The translations under genes were made by a program, and so were the position numbers. A stretch of DNA of 64,000 nucleotides from Chloroflexota bacterium (GTDB taxonomy: Bacteria > Chloroflexota > Dehalococcoidia > Tepidiformales > Tepidiformaceae): assembly GCA_016191435.1 (NCBI GenBank), contig JACPOQ010000043.1:62001-126000 (forward strand). The letters are read 5' to 3'. The stretch's first letter is position 1, and each line of letters begins with the position of its first letter. Below the pieces are notes generated by a model. It searched no databases, was not told the origin of the DNA, and saw only the letters and a list, made by a program, of their open reading frames with translations. Shown here in pieces: positions 35,169-44,538 of the stretch.

Positions 35169-35196
35169 ATTCGAGTTGGCGATTGGCGAATGGCGC
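35169..35196 (+). repeat. Heptamer repeat tract after the ter-like operon
   Basis: ATTCGAG, TTGGCGA, TTGGCGA, ATGGCGC in 7-bp register, beginning three bases after the stop of the vWA gene. Confidence 0.7.
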
Positions 35197-35274
35197 CAGG
35201 CCGGCGATGCGGTCTGCGTGGTGCCAGGCCCGTCCTCGGGTGAACGCCGCGCGAGGCGCCGCAGGCGGCCGCGG

Positions 35275-35280
35275 TACACT
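35275..35280 (+). promoter_or_regulatory. -10 box for leaderless mtnA
   Basis: TACACT, seven bases (CGGCGAT) before ATG 35288, with no Shine-Dalgarno sequence. Confidence 0.58.
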
Positions 35281-35287
35281 CGGCGAT

Positions 35288-36322
35288 ATGCAGGAGATTG
35301 AGCCGCTGCGAATAACGCCCGGGGTTGGCGTCGATATCCTCGACCAAACGCTGCTGCCCGGCGAGGAGCGGCGAGTTCTGATCGCGGACGTGCCGGCGCT
35401 ATGCGAGGCGATACGGTCGCTGCGCGTGCGCGGAGCGCCCTTGCTCGGGATAGCGGGTGCGGCAGGCATGGCGATAGGGGCACAAACGCGCGGCGCATCG
35501 GATGCGGCGTTGGCGGCGGCCGCGGCCGAGCTCGTCGCGACGCGGCCGACGGCGGTGGATCTCGGGACGATGGTTGCGCGGGCCGTGGCGGCGGCACGGG
35601 CGGAGGGGCCCGATGAAGGGCGGCGCGCGTGCGCGCTCTGGGACTTCGCGGCTGCGTTTGCGGCGGAGCGGGTCGAGGAGGACCGGACGATCGGCCTCGC
35701 CGGGGCCGCGCTCCTGCCCGATGGCGGCGCGGTGCTCACGCACTGCAACACCGGGGCGCTCGCCACTGGCGGGATCGGGACGGCGCTAGGCGCCATCCGC
35801 ACGGCATGGGAACAGGGGCGGCTGACGCGCTGCTACGCGACCGAGACGCGCCCGTTGCTGCAGGGCGCGCGCCTGACGATGTGGGAGCTGCAGCGCCTCG
35901 GGATCCCGGCGACACTGCTGCCGGACACGGCGGCGGCGTCGCTCATCGCGAGCGGACGGGTGCAGGCGGTGATGACGGGGGCGGACCGGATAGCCGCGAA
36001 CGGCGACACGGCGAACAAGATCGGGACGTATGGGCTGGCGGCCGTCGCGGCGCGGCACGGTGTGCCGTTCTTTGTAGCGGCCCCGTGGACCACGATCGAC
36101 ACTGGATGTCCGGATGGCACGGGCATCCCGATCGAGTTCCGGGCGGCGGACGAAGTGGGCGGGTTCGGAACGAGCCGGTGGGGCCCGCAGGGTGCAGACG
36201 CGTACAACCCGGCGTTCGATGTGACGCCTGCGGAGTTGATCGCGGCGATTGCCACCGAGCGCGGCATCCTGCGGCGGCCGTACGGCGAGTCCATCCGCGC
36301 CATGAGCGGCCAGCGGCTGTAG
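35288..36322 (+). CDS. mtnA: S-methyl-5-thioribose-1-phosphate isomerase
   Basis: 344 residues. RGAPLLGIAGAAGMAIGAQ, LTHCNTGALATGGIGTALGA and TGADRIAANGDTANKIGTY (catalytic Cys in THCNTG, Asp in TGADR) identify MtnA rather than an eIF2B subunit. It isomerises methylthioribose-1-phosphate to the ribulose form in methionine salvage. It is followed 33 bp downstream by mtnP, which makes its substrate. A longer frame upstream is not used, because the -10 box sits directly before ATG 35288. Confidence 0.96.
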   Translation: MQEIEPLRITPGVGVDILDQTLLPGEERRVLIADVPALCEAIRSLRVRGAPLLGIAGAAGMAIGAQTRGASDAALAAAAAELVATRPTAVDLGTMVARAVAAARAEGPDEGRRACALWDFAAAFAAERVEEDRTIGLAGAALLPDGGAVLTHCNTGALATGGIGTALGAIRTAWEQGRLTRCYATETRPLLQGARLTMWELQRLGIPATLLPDTAAASLIASGRVQAVMTGADRIAANGDTANKIGTYGLAAVAARHGVPFFVAAPWTTIDTGCPDGTGIPIEFRAADEVGGFGTSRWGPQGADAYNPAFDVTPAELIAAIATERGILRRPYGESIRAMSGQRL

Positions 36323-36333
36323 CAACGAGACAG

Positions 36334-36339
36334 TACACT
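36334..36339 (+). promoter_or_regulatory. -10-like box before mtnP
   Basis: TACACT, 16 nt before ATG 36356, in the 33-bp gap between mtnA and mtnP. It could give mtnP its own short-leader transcript, or be chance. Confidence 0.35.
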
Positions 36340-36355
36340 GCCCATAACTCACGAC

Positions 36356-37246
36356 ATGAGCGTTCCTGTGCCGCAGCCGATCGAACTGGCCGTCCTGGGT
36401 GGATCCGGGTTCTATGACATGCCCGGGCTAGCGGCGATCGAGGAGATCGCGGTCAACACGCCGTTTGGAAAGCCGAGCGACGTCATCCGGGTGGGCACGC
36501 TCGAGGGAGTGCGTGTGGCGTTCCTGGCGCGCCACGGTCGGCGCCACACGCTGTTACCGTCGGAGCTGCCTCAGCGCGCGAACTTCTGGGCCCTGAAGTC
36601 GCTGGAGGTGCAACGCGTGCTCGCCGTCTCGGCCGTCGGGAGCCTGCGCGAGGATTACCGGCCCGGCGAGCTCGTCGTCCCGGACCAGATCATCGACCGC
36701 ACGCGCGGCGGGCGGGCGGCGACATTCTTTGGTGAAGGAGTCGTCGCGCACGTTGCCTTCGGCGACCCTTTCTCAGACGTGATGCGCCAGAGCGTGATCG
36801 CGGCAGCGGCCGCAGCCGGGGCGGGTGCACACGATGGCGGCTCGTATATTGTGATCGAAGGCCCGGCCTTCGGGACGCGCGCGGAGAGCGAGTTGTACCG
36901 GTCGTGGGGCGCGAGCATCGTCGGGATGACGGCGCTGCCGGAGGCGAAACTGGCGCGCGAAGCCGAGCTGCCGTACGCGCTGCTCGCAGCCGTGACCGAC
37001 TACGACTCGTGGCACGCCGGGCACGACGCCGTGGATGCGGCGACCGTGTTTACGGTGCTGCGTAAGAACGTCGAGCTGAGCCGCGAGGTCGTGCGGGCAT
37101 TCGTGGCGGCGCTCCCGGATGTGAGCGCGTGCCCGGCGGTGACGGCACTGGACGCCGCACTGGTAACCCCACCGGCCGCGATCCCGGGCATGGCGTTGGA
37201 GCGCCTGGCCCCAATCCTGCGGCGGCGGCTGGAGGCGAAACGGTGA
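36356..37246 (+). CDS. mtnP: S-methyl-5'-thioadenosine phosphorylase
   Basis: 296 residues of the nucleoside phosphorylase family. LAVLGGSGFYDMPGL, FLARHGRRHTLLPSELPQRA, VLAVSAVGSLREDYRPGELV and VIEGPAFGTRAESELYRSWG are typical of MTA phosphorylases (trimeric PNP-II type). Phosphorolysis of methylthioadenosine yields adenine and methylthioribose-1-phosphate, the substrate of MtnA. The stop overlaps the start of the PfkB kinase gene (GTGA). Confidence 0.95.
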   Translation: MSVPVPQPIELAVLGGSGFYDMPGLAAIEEIAVNTPFGKPSDVIRVGTLEGVRVAFLARHGRRHTLLPSELPQRANFWALKSLEVQRVLAVSAVGSLREDYRPGELVVPDQIIDRTRGGRAATFFGEGVVAHVAFGDPFSDVMRQSVIAAAAAAGAGAHDGGSYIVIEGPAFGTRAESELYRSWGASIVGMTALPEAKLAREAELPYALLAAVTDYDSWHAGHDAVDAATVFTVLRKNVELSREVVRAFVAALPDVSACPAVTALDAALVTPPAAIPGMALERLAPILRRRLEAKR

Positions 37247-38154
37247 CGGTGCTGGTGGCGGGCTGGGTGGCAATCGACGAGATAGAGACCCCCTTCGCGA
37301 AGGTGAGCGATGCGCTCGGTGGTTCGGCGCTGGCCGCGGCGCTCGCGGCGTCGCTCTTTACGGACGTGCGGCTCCTGGCGGCGGTCGGTGAGGACTTCCC
37401 GGAGCGCCACCGGGCGACGCTGGAGAAAACCGGCATCGATCTCGCGGGGCTGACGGTCGAGCCGGGGACGACCAGCCGGTGGGGCGGCCGTTATCGCTAC
37501 GACATGAATTTGCGCGACACGGTGTACACGGAACTGGGCGTGAACGCCGGCTGGCGGCCGGTGCTTCCCGCGGGTTGGGAGGATTCTTCGAGCGCGTTCC
37601 TTGCGGCCGGAGACCCGCTGATGCAGCGAGGGTTGCTGGGGCAGCTCGCGTGCGCGCGGACGACGATCATCGACACCATCAAGTTCTACATCGATAGCAT
37701 GCCGGGGGAACTGATGGAGACGCTCGGCCGGGCGCACTTCGTGAGCCTGAACGAAGCTGAGGCGCGGGAACTCGCACGGACGCCCAGCATCGCGCGGGCA
37801 GGGCGGACGTTGCTCGCCGCCGGGCCCCGTGGCGTCATCATCAAGCTGGGCGAGTATGGAGCTGCGTTTGCGAGCGAAGACGACTACTTCGTGGCGGCTG
37901 GTTACCCGCTCGAGGAAGTGATCGACCCGACCGGCGCGGGCGACGCGTTCGCGGGTGGCTTTCTCGGCTATCTCGACACAGTGGAGGAAGTCAACACCGC
38001 GGCAATCCGGCGCGCTATCATCTATGGCTCAACGGTGGCGTCGTTCGATGTGGAGGGCTTTGGCGCCGCGCGGCTGCTAACGCTCAGGCGGGAGGAAGTG
38101 GAGGCGCGTTATCGCGAGTTCCGCGCGCTGACGCACTTCGAGGTGTTGGAGTAG
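37243..38154 (+). CDS. PfkB-family carbohydrate/nucleoside kinase
   Basis: 303 residues, GTG start overlapping the mtnP stop. The anion hole and catalytic base are in DPTGAGDAFAGGFLGYL near residue 230, and the N-terminus has the substrate-binding Gly-rich pattern (VSDALGGSALAAALAASL). PfkB members include ribokinase, adenosine kinase and others. In this operon with mtnA/mtnP and near ahcY, adenosine or a ribose derivative is a reasonable substrate: AhcY would release adenosine that must be phosphorylated. This is inference from context only. Confidence 0.88.
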   Translation: MTVLVAGWVAIDEIETPFAKVSDALGGSALAAALAASLFTDVRLLAAVGEDFPERHRATLEKTGIDLAGLTVEPGTTSRWGGRYRYDMNLRDTVYTELGVNAGWRPVLPAGWEDSSSAFLAAGDPLMQRGLLGQLACARTTIIDTIKFYIDSMPGELMETLGRAHFVSLNEAEARELARTPSIARAGRTLLAAGPRGVIIKLGEYGAAFASEDDYFVAAGYPLEEVIDPTGAGDAFAGGFLGYLDTVEEVNTAAIRRAIIYGSTVASFDVEGFGAARLLTLRREEVEARYREFRALTHFEVLE

Positions 38155-39063
38155 ATGGCCGAACGTGACGTCCGGTGGCAGGGCGCGGCGCGCACGCATC
38201 TCGATTACGTGGTGCAGCAGGTGCGCGAGCGCGAGCGCATCCGGGAGCTTCTGCGGCCGCGAATCGAGTACACCGCCTACGCGCTGGGGCAACTGGAGCC
38301 GGGCCTGTTCGAACGCACGCGCTGGTTCTGGGCCCGCGGTGACACGGGGACCGGGCTGGTGCTCCACAGCCGGGGCGGGCTCGGCGACGCGACGTTCGTC
38401 ATGGGCGACCCCCTGGCGGTCTCGGCGATCCTTTCGATCCATCCTGGGCCGTCGCACACGTACGCGACGTGCCAGCCGCAGCATCTCGATGCGCTGCAGG
38501 AGGTGTACCGGATCGCGAGCCAGCAACCCATGATCCGCATGGCGGTGACGGCGGAGCGCTTCCAGCCTGCGAGCGCGGTGCACGTGGTGGCGCTCGGGGG
38601 CGTGGACATCCGCCGGATCAATTCGCTGTACAGCACCGAGGGCGGACCCAGCTACTACATCCCCGAGCACATCGATGCGGGGGTCTACCGCGGGGTAATC
38701 GCCGAGGGGCGGCTCGTTGCGATTGCGGGCACACATGTCGTTTCGCGGCAGGAGGGCGTGGCGGTCGTGGGCAACGTGTTCACGCATCCCGGTTTCCGCG
38801 GCCGGGGCTTCGCGACGGCCGCCACGAGCGCCGTGACCGCGGCGTTGCTGAAGACGTGCAGCTACGTCGTGCTCACCGTGGACCCGAAGAATCTGCCGGC
38901 GGTGGCCGCTTACGAGCGGCTGGGGTTCCAGGAAGTGTGTCAGCTGGTGGAAGCGAGCGCGGCGCGCCGCGACCCGGCAGGGCTCGGGGGCGTGTTCCGG
39001 CGCGCTCGGGCGGCTATTCGCGGCCGCAAGTATGATGGTGCCTTCGTAACACTCCGGCGGTGA
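38155..39063 (+). CDS. GNAT-family N-acetyltransferase
   Basis: 302 residues starting on the base after the PfkB stop. The acetyl-CoA-binding region is VVGNVFTHPGFRGRGFATAA (RGRGF), followed by LTVDPKNLPAVAAYERLGFQ, the standard GNAT C-terminal signature. The N-terminal 150 residues form a second, more diverged half. The acceptor is unknown. Tight spacing puts it in the mtnA-mtnP-pfkB operon, so a role tied to methionine or nucleoside metabolism is possible but unproven. Confidence 0.85.
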   Translation: MAERDVRWQGAARTHLDYVVQQVRERERIRELLRPRIEYTAYALGQLEPGLFERTRWFWARGDTGTGLVLHSRGGLGDATFVMGDPLAVSAILSIHPGPSHTYATCQPQHLDALQEVYRIASQQPMIRMAVTAERFQPASAVHVVALGGVDIRRINSLYSTEGGPSYYIPEHIDAGVYRGVIAEGRLVAIAGTHVVSRQEGVAVVGNVFTHPGFRGRGFATAATSAVTAALLKTCSYVVLTVDPKNLPAVAAYERLGFQEVCQLVEASAARRDPAGLGGVFRRARAAIRGRKYDGAFVTLRR

Positions 39064-40395
<1,332 letters not shown>

Positions 40396-40401
40396 CAGCT
40401 T

Positions 40402-40422
40402 GTTAGCTGCTGGCTATTCGCT
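40402..40422 (+). repeat. Heptamer repeat tract after ahcY
   Basis: GTTAGCT, GCTGGCT, ATTCGCT: three 7-bp units sharing GCT at the same register, beginning six bases after the ahcY stop. The shortest and most degenerate of these tracts. Confidence 0.55.
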
Positions 40423-40647
40423 TTGTTGCGTCTGGATCGATACGTGAGGCGGCACTTCGCCCACCAGTCGATGGACTTTCCGACGCTCGCTGCGAGACGC
40501 ATGGCGAGGAACTCGCGCGCGTCGCGGGACAGTTCGAGGGGCTTCGCGTAGCAGGGCCTGCCGGGTCGCTTCCAGAGCGTCGGGCCAAGGTTCGGATTTC
40601 ACGCGACGGAGATTTCCACGGGTGCAGGCGGGCTGGTAGCATTGTCG
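40423..40647. other. Intergenic region between ahcY and the metK leader
   Basis: Part of a 496-bp gap. Minus-strand frames of 60 codons or more exist (for example VKSEPWPDALEATRQALL at about 40600) but break frame and have no domain pattern; decayed coding sequence is possible. TAGCAT at 40637-40642 is placed to transcribe the riboswitch that begins at 40648. Confidence 0.45.
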
Positions 40648-40770
40648 CAGCGTCCAGAGGGTGGGCGGGGCAGCCCGCGAAGCCCGGCAACCTGGTTAAG
40701 CCTCCAAGGTGCCAAGACGACGCGGCCGGCGGCGCGAGCCGAAGGCAACAAAAGGCGGGCGCCCACGCTG
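40648..40770 (+). promoter_or_regulatory. S-box (SAM-I type) riboswitch upstream of metK
   Basis: Matches the SAM-I core: AGAGGGUGGGCGGGGCAGCC followed by CGCGAAGCCCGGCAACC and AAGGUGCCAA. P1 pairs CAGCGT (40648-40653) with ACGCTG (40765-40770); P2 pairs GGG/GCGGG with CCCGC/CCC; P3 pairs ACCTGG with CCAAGGT. A CGGC/GCCG hairpin can form P4. S-box aptamers bind SAM and lower expression of SAM-synthesis genes, which fits the metK gene 122 bp downstream. No clear U-tailed terminator follows; a hairpin CCCTTCG-TTTTT-CGAGGGG lies at about 40817-40835, so control may be at translation or through Rho. Confidence 0.85.
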
Positions 40771-40891
40771 CCCGCCCCTCCGCCCGAGGGGCAGCCCCCG
40801 TGAAATCGCGGCCGGCCCTTCGTTTTTCGAGGGGCTCATCGATTCCCGATGCAGCCACCCGGACGTTCTATGAGAGGGACAGCATACCGCG

Positions 40892-42091
40892 ATGACCGAA
40901 CGAAAACTCCTCACCTCCGAATCCGTGACGGAGGGCCACCCTGACAAGGTCTGCGACCAGATTTCGGATTCGGTGCTCGACGCGATCCTGACGCAGGACC
41001 GGATGGCGCGCGTCGCCTGCGAGACCGCGATCACGAACGGGCTCGTGCTCGTCACGGGCGAGATTACGACCACGGCCTATGTCGACATCCCCGGGATCGT
41101 GCGCGACACGATCCGCGGGATCGGCTACATCTCTTCGGATATCGGGTTCGATGCCGAGACGTGCGGCGTAATCACGGCGATCAATGAGCAGTCTCCGGAC
41201 ATCAAGCAGGGCGTCGATCGATCCTACGAGGTCCGGCACGGCAAGCTGGAATCGGACGCGCTGGACACCGGGGCCGGCGACCAGGGAATGATGATCGGTT
41301 TTGCGTGCATCGAGACGCCTGAACTGATGCCGCTCACGATTTCGCTGGCGCACCGGCTCACGCGGAGGCTCGCGGAGGCGCGCAAGAGTGGCGAGCTGCC
41401 GTGGCTGCGCCCCGATGGCAAATCCCAGGTGAGCATCGAATACGACGAACACTGGAACCCGGTCCGCGCCGAAGCGGTTGTGATTTCGACACAGCATTCG
41501 CCGGACGTGGACAACGAGACAATCTCGACAGACGTGACGGCGCACATCATCAAGACGATCGTCGATGACCGGCTCATCGACCAGGCGACGAGGGTATACG
41601 TGAACCCATCGGGGCGATTCGTCGTCGGGGGGCCAAAGGGCGACGCGGGCCTGACCGGGCGGAAAATCATCGTCGATAGCTACGGAGGGATTGCACGGCA
41701 CGGGGGCGGCGCCTTCAGCGGCAAGGACCCGACGAAGGTCGACCGTTCGGGCGCGTACGCGGCGCGGTGGGTGGCAAAGAACATCGTCGCGGCGGGGCTG
41801 GCGTCGCGCTGTGAGTTCCTGCTTTCGTACGCTATCGGCGTGGCGCAACCGACCTCCATCGGGGTCGAGACGTTTGGCACGGGGAAAGTGTCCGACTCGG
41901 TGATCCTGGCGGCGGTGCGCAAGCACTTTGACCTGCGGCCCGGGGCGATCATCCAGGACCTGGACTTGCGGCGGCCGATGTACGCCGCTACCGCCGCATA
42001 CGGCCACTTCGGGCGGGTCGACCTGGATTTTCCGTGGGAAGACACGGGGCGGGCGGCGGACCTGCGGCACGCGGCCGGGCTTGGCGGTTGA
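40892..42091 (+). CDS. metK: S-adenosylmethionine synthetase
   Basis: 399 residues, normal length. [51 protein letters not shown] and [20 protein letters not shown] are MetK signatures, with catalytic His/Asp/Lys residues present. It makes SAM from methionine and ATP. It stands apart from the mtn/ahcY operon but in the same direction and has its own riboswitch-containing leader. A GAGAGG-type site lies about 14 nt before ATG 40892. Confidence 0.97.
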   Translation: MTERKLLTSESVTEGHPDKVCDQISDSVLDAILTQDRMARVACETAITNGLVLVTGEITTTAYVDIPGIVRDTIRGIGYISSDIGFDAETCGVITAINEQSPDIKQGVDRSYEVRHGKLESDALDTGAGDQGMMIGFACIETPELMPLTISLAHRLTRRLAEARKSGELPWLRPDGKSQVSIEYDEHWNPVRAEAVVISTQHSPDVDNETISTDVTAHIIKTIVDDRLIDQATRVYVNPSGRFVVGGPKGDAGLTGRKIIVDSYGGIARHGGGAFSGKDPTKVDRSGAYAARWVAKNIVAAGLASRCEFLLSYAIGVAQPTSIGVETFGTGKVSDSVILAAVRKHFDLRPGAIIQDLDLRRPMYAATAAYGHFGRVDLDFPWEDTGRAADLRHAAGLGG

Positions 42092-42095
42092 GGCG

Positions 42096-42101
42096 TAGGC
42101 T
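42096..42101 (+). promoter_or_regulatory. -10-like box for leaderless nucleotidyltransferase gene
   Basis: TAGGCT, six bases (GCGCTG) before ATG 42108, in the 16-bp gap after metK. It would uncouple this operon from metK and its riboswitch. Confidence 0.4.
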
Positions 42102-42107
42102 GCGCTG

Positions 42108-43121
42108 ATGGACGCGATCATCCTCGTGGGCGGGCAGGGCACGCGCCTGCGGCCGTTGACGGCGCGCCGGCACAAGAGCCTGGTGCCCGTCTGCAACCGG
42201 CCCGCGATCTCGTACCTGTTCGATTGGCTCGCGCGATCGGGGTTCGAGCGGGCGGTGCTCGCGCTGGGGCGCGATAACGAGGACCTCGCGGCTGCGTACC
42301 CGGCAGGGCGCGCCGCCGGGATGGAGCTGGCAATCGTCCAGGAGCGGGAGCGGCTGGAATCCGGCGGCGCCATCCGGAACGCCGTCCGCGAGGCCGGGGT
42401 CGATGGGCGCTTCGCCGTGCTGAACGGCGACGTGTTCATCGACTTCGAGTTCAAGCATGCGCTCGCGGCGCATGAGCAATCGGCGGCGGACCTCACGCTC
42501 GCGCTCTACCCGGTGGCTGACCCGGCACAGTTTGGGGTGGCGGTACTCGACGAGCGGAGCATGGTGACCGGCTTCGTGGAAAAGCCGCCGCCGGGCACGG
42601 CCCCGAGCAACCTCGTGAACGCTGGCGTGTGGGTTTTCGAGCCGGGGCTGGTCGACGAGATCCCGCCCGGCGCCGTGCGCGTGGAGGAAACTCTGTTTCC
42701 GTCGCTCGTGGCGCGGCGGCGGCCGGTGCTGGGCTATCGCTTCGAGGGCCTGTGGGCCGACATCGGGACGCCCGCTCGTTACCTGGAGCTAAACCGGGCG
42801 CTCGTGGACCAGGCTGGCGCCAACGTAATCGCGGGCGACGCCGTGGTAGACGTGAAGGCGGCGGTCGACGGCTCCTGCATCGGACCCGGCAGCATTGTGG
42901 GGGCGAGCCGCGTGACGGACTCCGTCCTGTGGGAGCACGTGCGCGTGGGCGATGGCGCGCGCATCAGCGACAGCGTGCTTGCGGAAGGCGTGACCATCGG
43001 GGACGGCGCCGTCCTGACTCACGCCGTGGTGGGGTCGAACGCAACGATATCGGCCGGAGCGACGGTGCCCCCGGGGGCGTCGGTCGATTCCGGCGCGCGG
43101 TATGATGGCGGGAATGAATGA
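42108..43121 (+). CDS. Sugar-1-phosphate nucleotidyltransferase
   Basis: 337 residues. The N-terminal Rossmann-like domain starts DAIILVGGQGTRLRPLTARR (nucleotide-binding GGxGTRLxPLT) and contains LVPVCNRPAISYLFDWL and FAVLNGDVFIDFE. The C-terminal 100 residues are hexapeptide (left-handed beta-helix) repeats such as CIGPGSIVGASRVTDSVLWE. This is the layout of mannose-1-phosphate guanylyltransferase or glucose-1-phosphate nucleotidyltransferase. The product of the next gene would supply the sugar 1-phosphate. Its end overlaps the start of the mutase gene by eight bases. Confidence 0.9.
   Translation: MDAIILVGGQGTRLRPLTARRHKSLVPVCNRPAISYLFDWLARSGFERAVLALGRDNEDLAAAYPAGRAAGMELAIVQERERLESGGAIRNAVREAGVDGRFAVLNGDVFIDFEFKHALAAHEQSAADLTLALYPVADPAQFGVAVLDERSMVTGFVEKPPPGTAPSNLVNAGVWVFEPGLVDEIPPGAVRVEETLFPSLVARRRPVLGYRFEGLWADIGTPARYLELNRALVDQAGANVIAGDAVVDVKAAVDGSCIGPGSIVGASRVTDSVLWEHVRVGDGARISDSVLAEGVTIGDGAVLTHAVVGSNATISAGATVPPGASVDSGARYDGGNE
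43101..43106 (+). promoter_or_regulatory. -10 box for a leaderless phosphohexomutase transcript inside the upstream gene
   Basis: TATGAT, seven bases (GGCGGGA) before ATG 43114. It lies within the last codons of the nucleotidyltransferase gene, so the mutase may be transcribed separately as well as in the operon. Confidence 0.5.
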
Positions 43122-44538
43122 GAACCCGGTTCATTTTGGGACGGACGGATGGCGTGCCATCATCGCCGAGACGTTCACGTTCGATAACGTGCGCGCGTGC
43201 AGCCAGGGAATAGCGGACCACTTCCACGAGACCTATGGGCAGGATCGGCCAGTGGTCGTCGGGTACGACACACGCTTCCTTTCGGACGAGTTCGCGATGG
43301 CGGTGGCGCGGGTTATGGCGGGGAACGGCTTCAAGGTGATGCTGGCGACCCGGCCGGCGCCAACCCCCGCGATCAGCTATCGCATTATCGAAGGCGGGGC
43401 GTGCGGCGGCGTGGTCGTCACCAGCAGCCACAACCCATTCCGCTGGAACGGGATCAAGGTGAAACCGCATTACGGGGGGAGCGCGAGCCCCGAGATTGTC
43501 GAGGACATCGAGCGGCGCGTGCCGGCGATCCTCGCGACGGAAGGTGCGGTCAGGCTCGCCGGGGCCGAATCTCCGCTGATCGAGCGCTTCGACCCGGTGC
43601 CGGGGTATCTCCGCCGGCTCGCGGAGCTCGTGGACGTCGAGCGAATCAAGCACGCGGGGCTGAACATCGCGCTCGACCCTATGTATGGCACGGGGGTGGG
43701 CCTGTTGACGGAGCTGCTTTCAGGCGGGAGCACGACCGTCACCGAAATACACACGGACCGAAATCCGGCGTTTCCGGGCATCCGCGCGCCGGAGCCCATC
43801 GAGCCGAACCTGGGCGAGTTCCTCGGAGCGATGGCGAGCGGCCGCTTCAGTATCGGCGTGGCGAACGACGGTGACGCCGACCGCGTGGGGCTCGTCGATG
43901 AGCACGGGGTGTATGTGGACCAGCTACGCACGTTCGCGCTGTTGGTGAACTACCTGCTCGGCAATCGCGGCCTGCGAGGGGCAGTCGTGAAATCGGTGAC
44001 GACGACGAACATGGCGACACTGCTGGCCAAGCACTACGGGGTGCCGTCGTTCGAGACGCCCGTAGGGTTCAAACACATTGGGCCGCTCATGATGCGCGAA
44101 GACGCGCTCATCGGGGGGGAGGAGAGCGGCGGCTACGGCTTCCGCGGCCACCTGCCCGAACGCGATGGGATCCTTTCGGGGCTTTACCTGATGGATTACG
44201 TCGCGGCGACGGGGAAACCGCCTTCCGCGTTGCTGCAGGAGGTGTTCGCCATCACGGGCGAGCACTTCTACGAACGGCTGGACTTCGAGCTCGAGCCCGG
44301 CTCCAATGCGCGCGTGAAAGCGCTGCTAGATGCGGCCGAGCCGACGGAGATTGCCGGCCGCCCGATCATCTCGCGGGACCGTGTGGACGGGTGGCGGTTC
44401 TTCATCGCGGAGGGGTGGCTGCTGCTGCGGCTTTCGGGGACAGAGCCGCTGCTGCGCATCTACACCGAAGTCACGGACAATCAGCTGGTCCGGCCCGTGC
44501 TCGAAGCCGGGAAGTTGATAGCAGGCGTCGCACGGTGA
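43114..44538 (+). CDS. Phosphoglucomutase/phosphomannomutase
   Basis: 474 residues starting MNENPVHFGTDGWRAIIAET; ATGs at 43102 and 43105 are in frame but overlap the -10 box. The phosphoserine loop is VVTSSHNPFRWNG, the metal loop is GVANDGDADRVG, the sugar-binding loop is IGGEESGGYGF and the phosphate-binding site is LLLRLSGTEPLLRIY. All four active-site elements are intact. It interconverts hexose 1- and 6-phosphates, feeding the nucleotidyltransferase upstream and receiving sugar 6-phosphate from the isomerase downstream. Confidence 0.94.
   Translation: MNENPVHFGTDGWRAIIAETFTFDNVRACSQGIADHFHETYGQDRPVVVGYDTRFLSDEFAMAVARVMAGNGFKVMLATRPAPTPAISYRIIEGGACGGVVVTSSHNPFRWNGIKVKPHYGGSASPEIVEDIERRVPAILATEGAVRLAGAESPLIERFDPVPGYLRRLAELVDVERIKHAGLNIALDPMYGTGVGLLTELLSGGSTTVTEIHTDRNPAFPGIRAPEPIEPNLGEFLGAMASGRFSIGVANDGDADRVGLVDEHGVYVDQLRTFALLVNYLLGNRGLRGAVVKSVTTTNMATLLAKHYGVPSFETPVGFKHIGPLMMREDALIGGEESGGYGFRGHLPERDGILSGLYLMDYVAATGKPPSALLQEVFAITGEHFYERLDFELEPGSNARVKALLDAAEPTEIAGRPIISRDRVDGWRFFIAEGWLLLRLSGTEPLLRIYTEVTDNQLVRPVLEAGKLIAGVAR

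Noticed and set aside
40816..40845. Intrinsic terminator as expression platform of the riboswitch
   Set aside because: The CCCTTCG/CGAGGGG hairpin has its T-run in the loop, not after the stem, so it is not a standard Rho-independent terminator.
40403..40858. A 151-codon minus-strand frame across the metK leader
   Set aside because: It covers the riboswitch, which has conserved SAM-I sequence on the plus strand; translation is Ser/Arg/Pro-rich without a domain.
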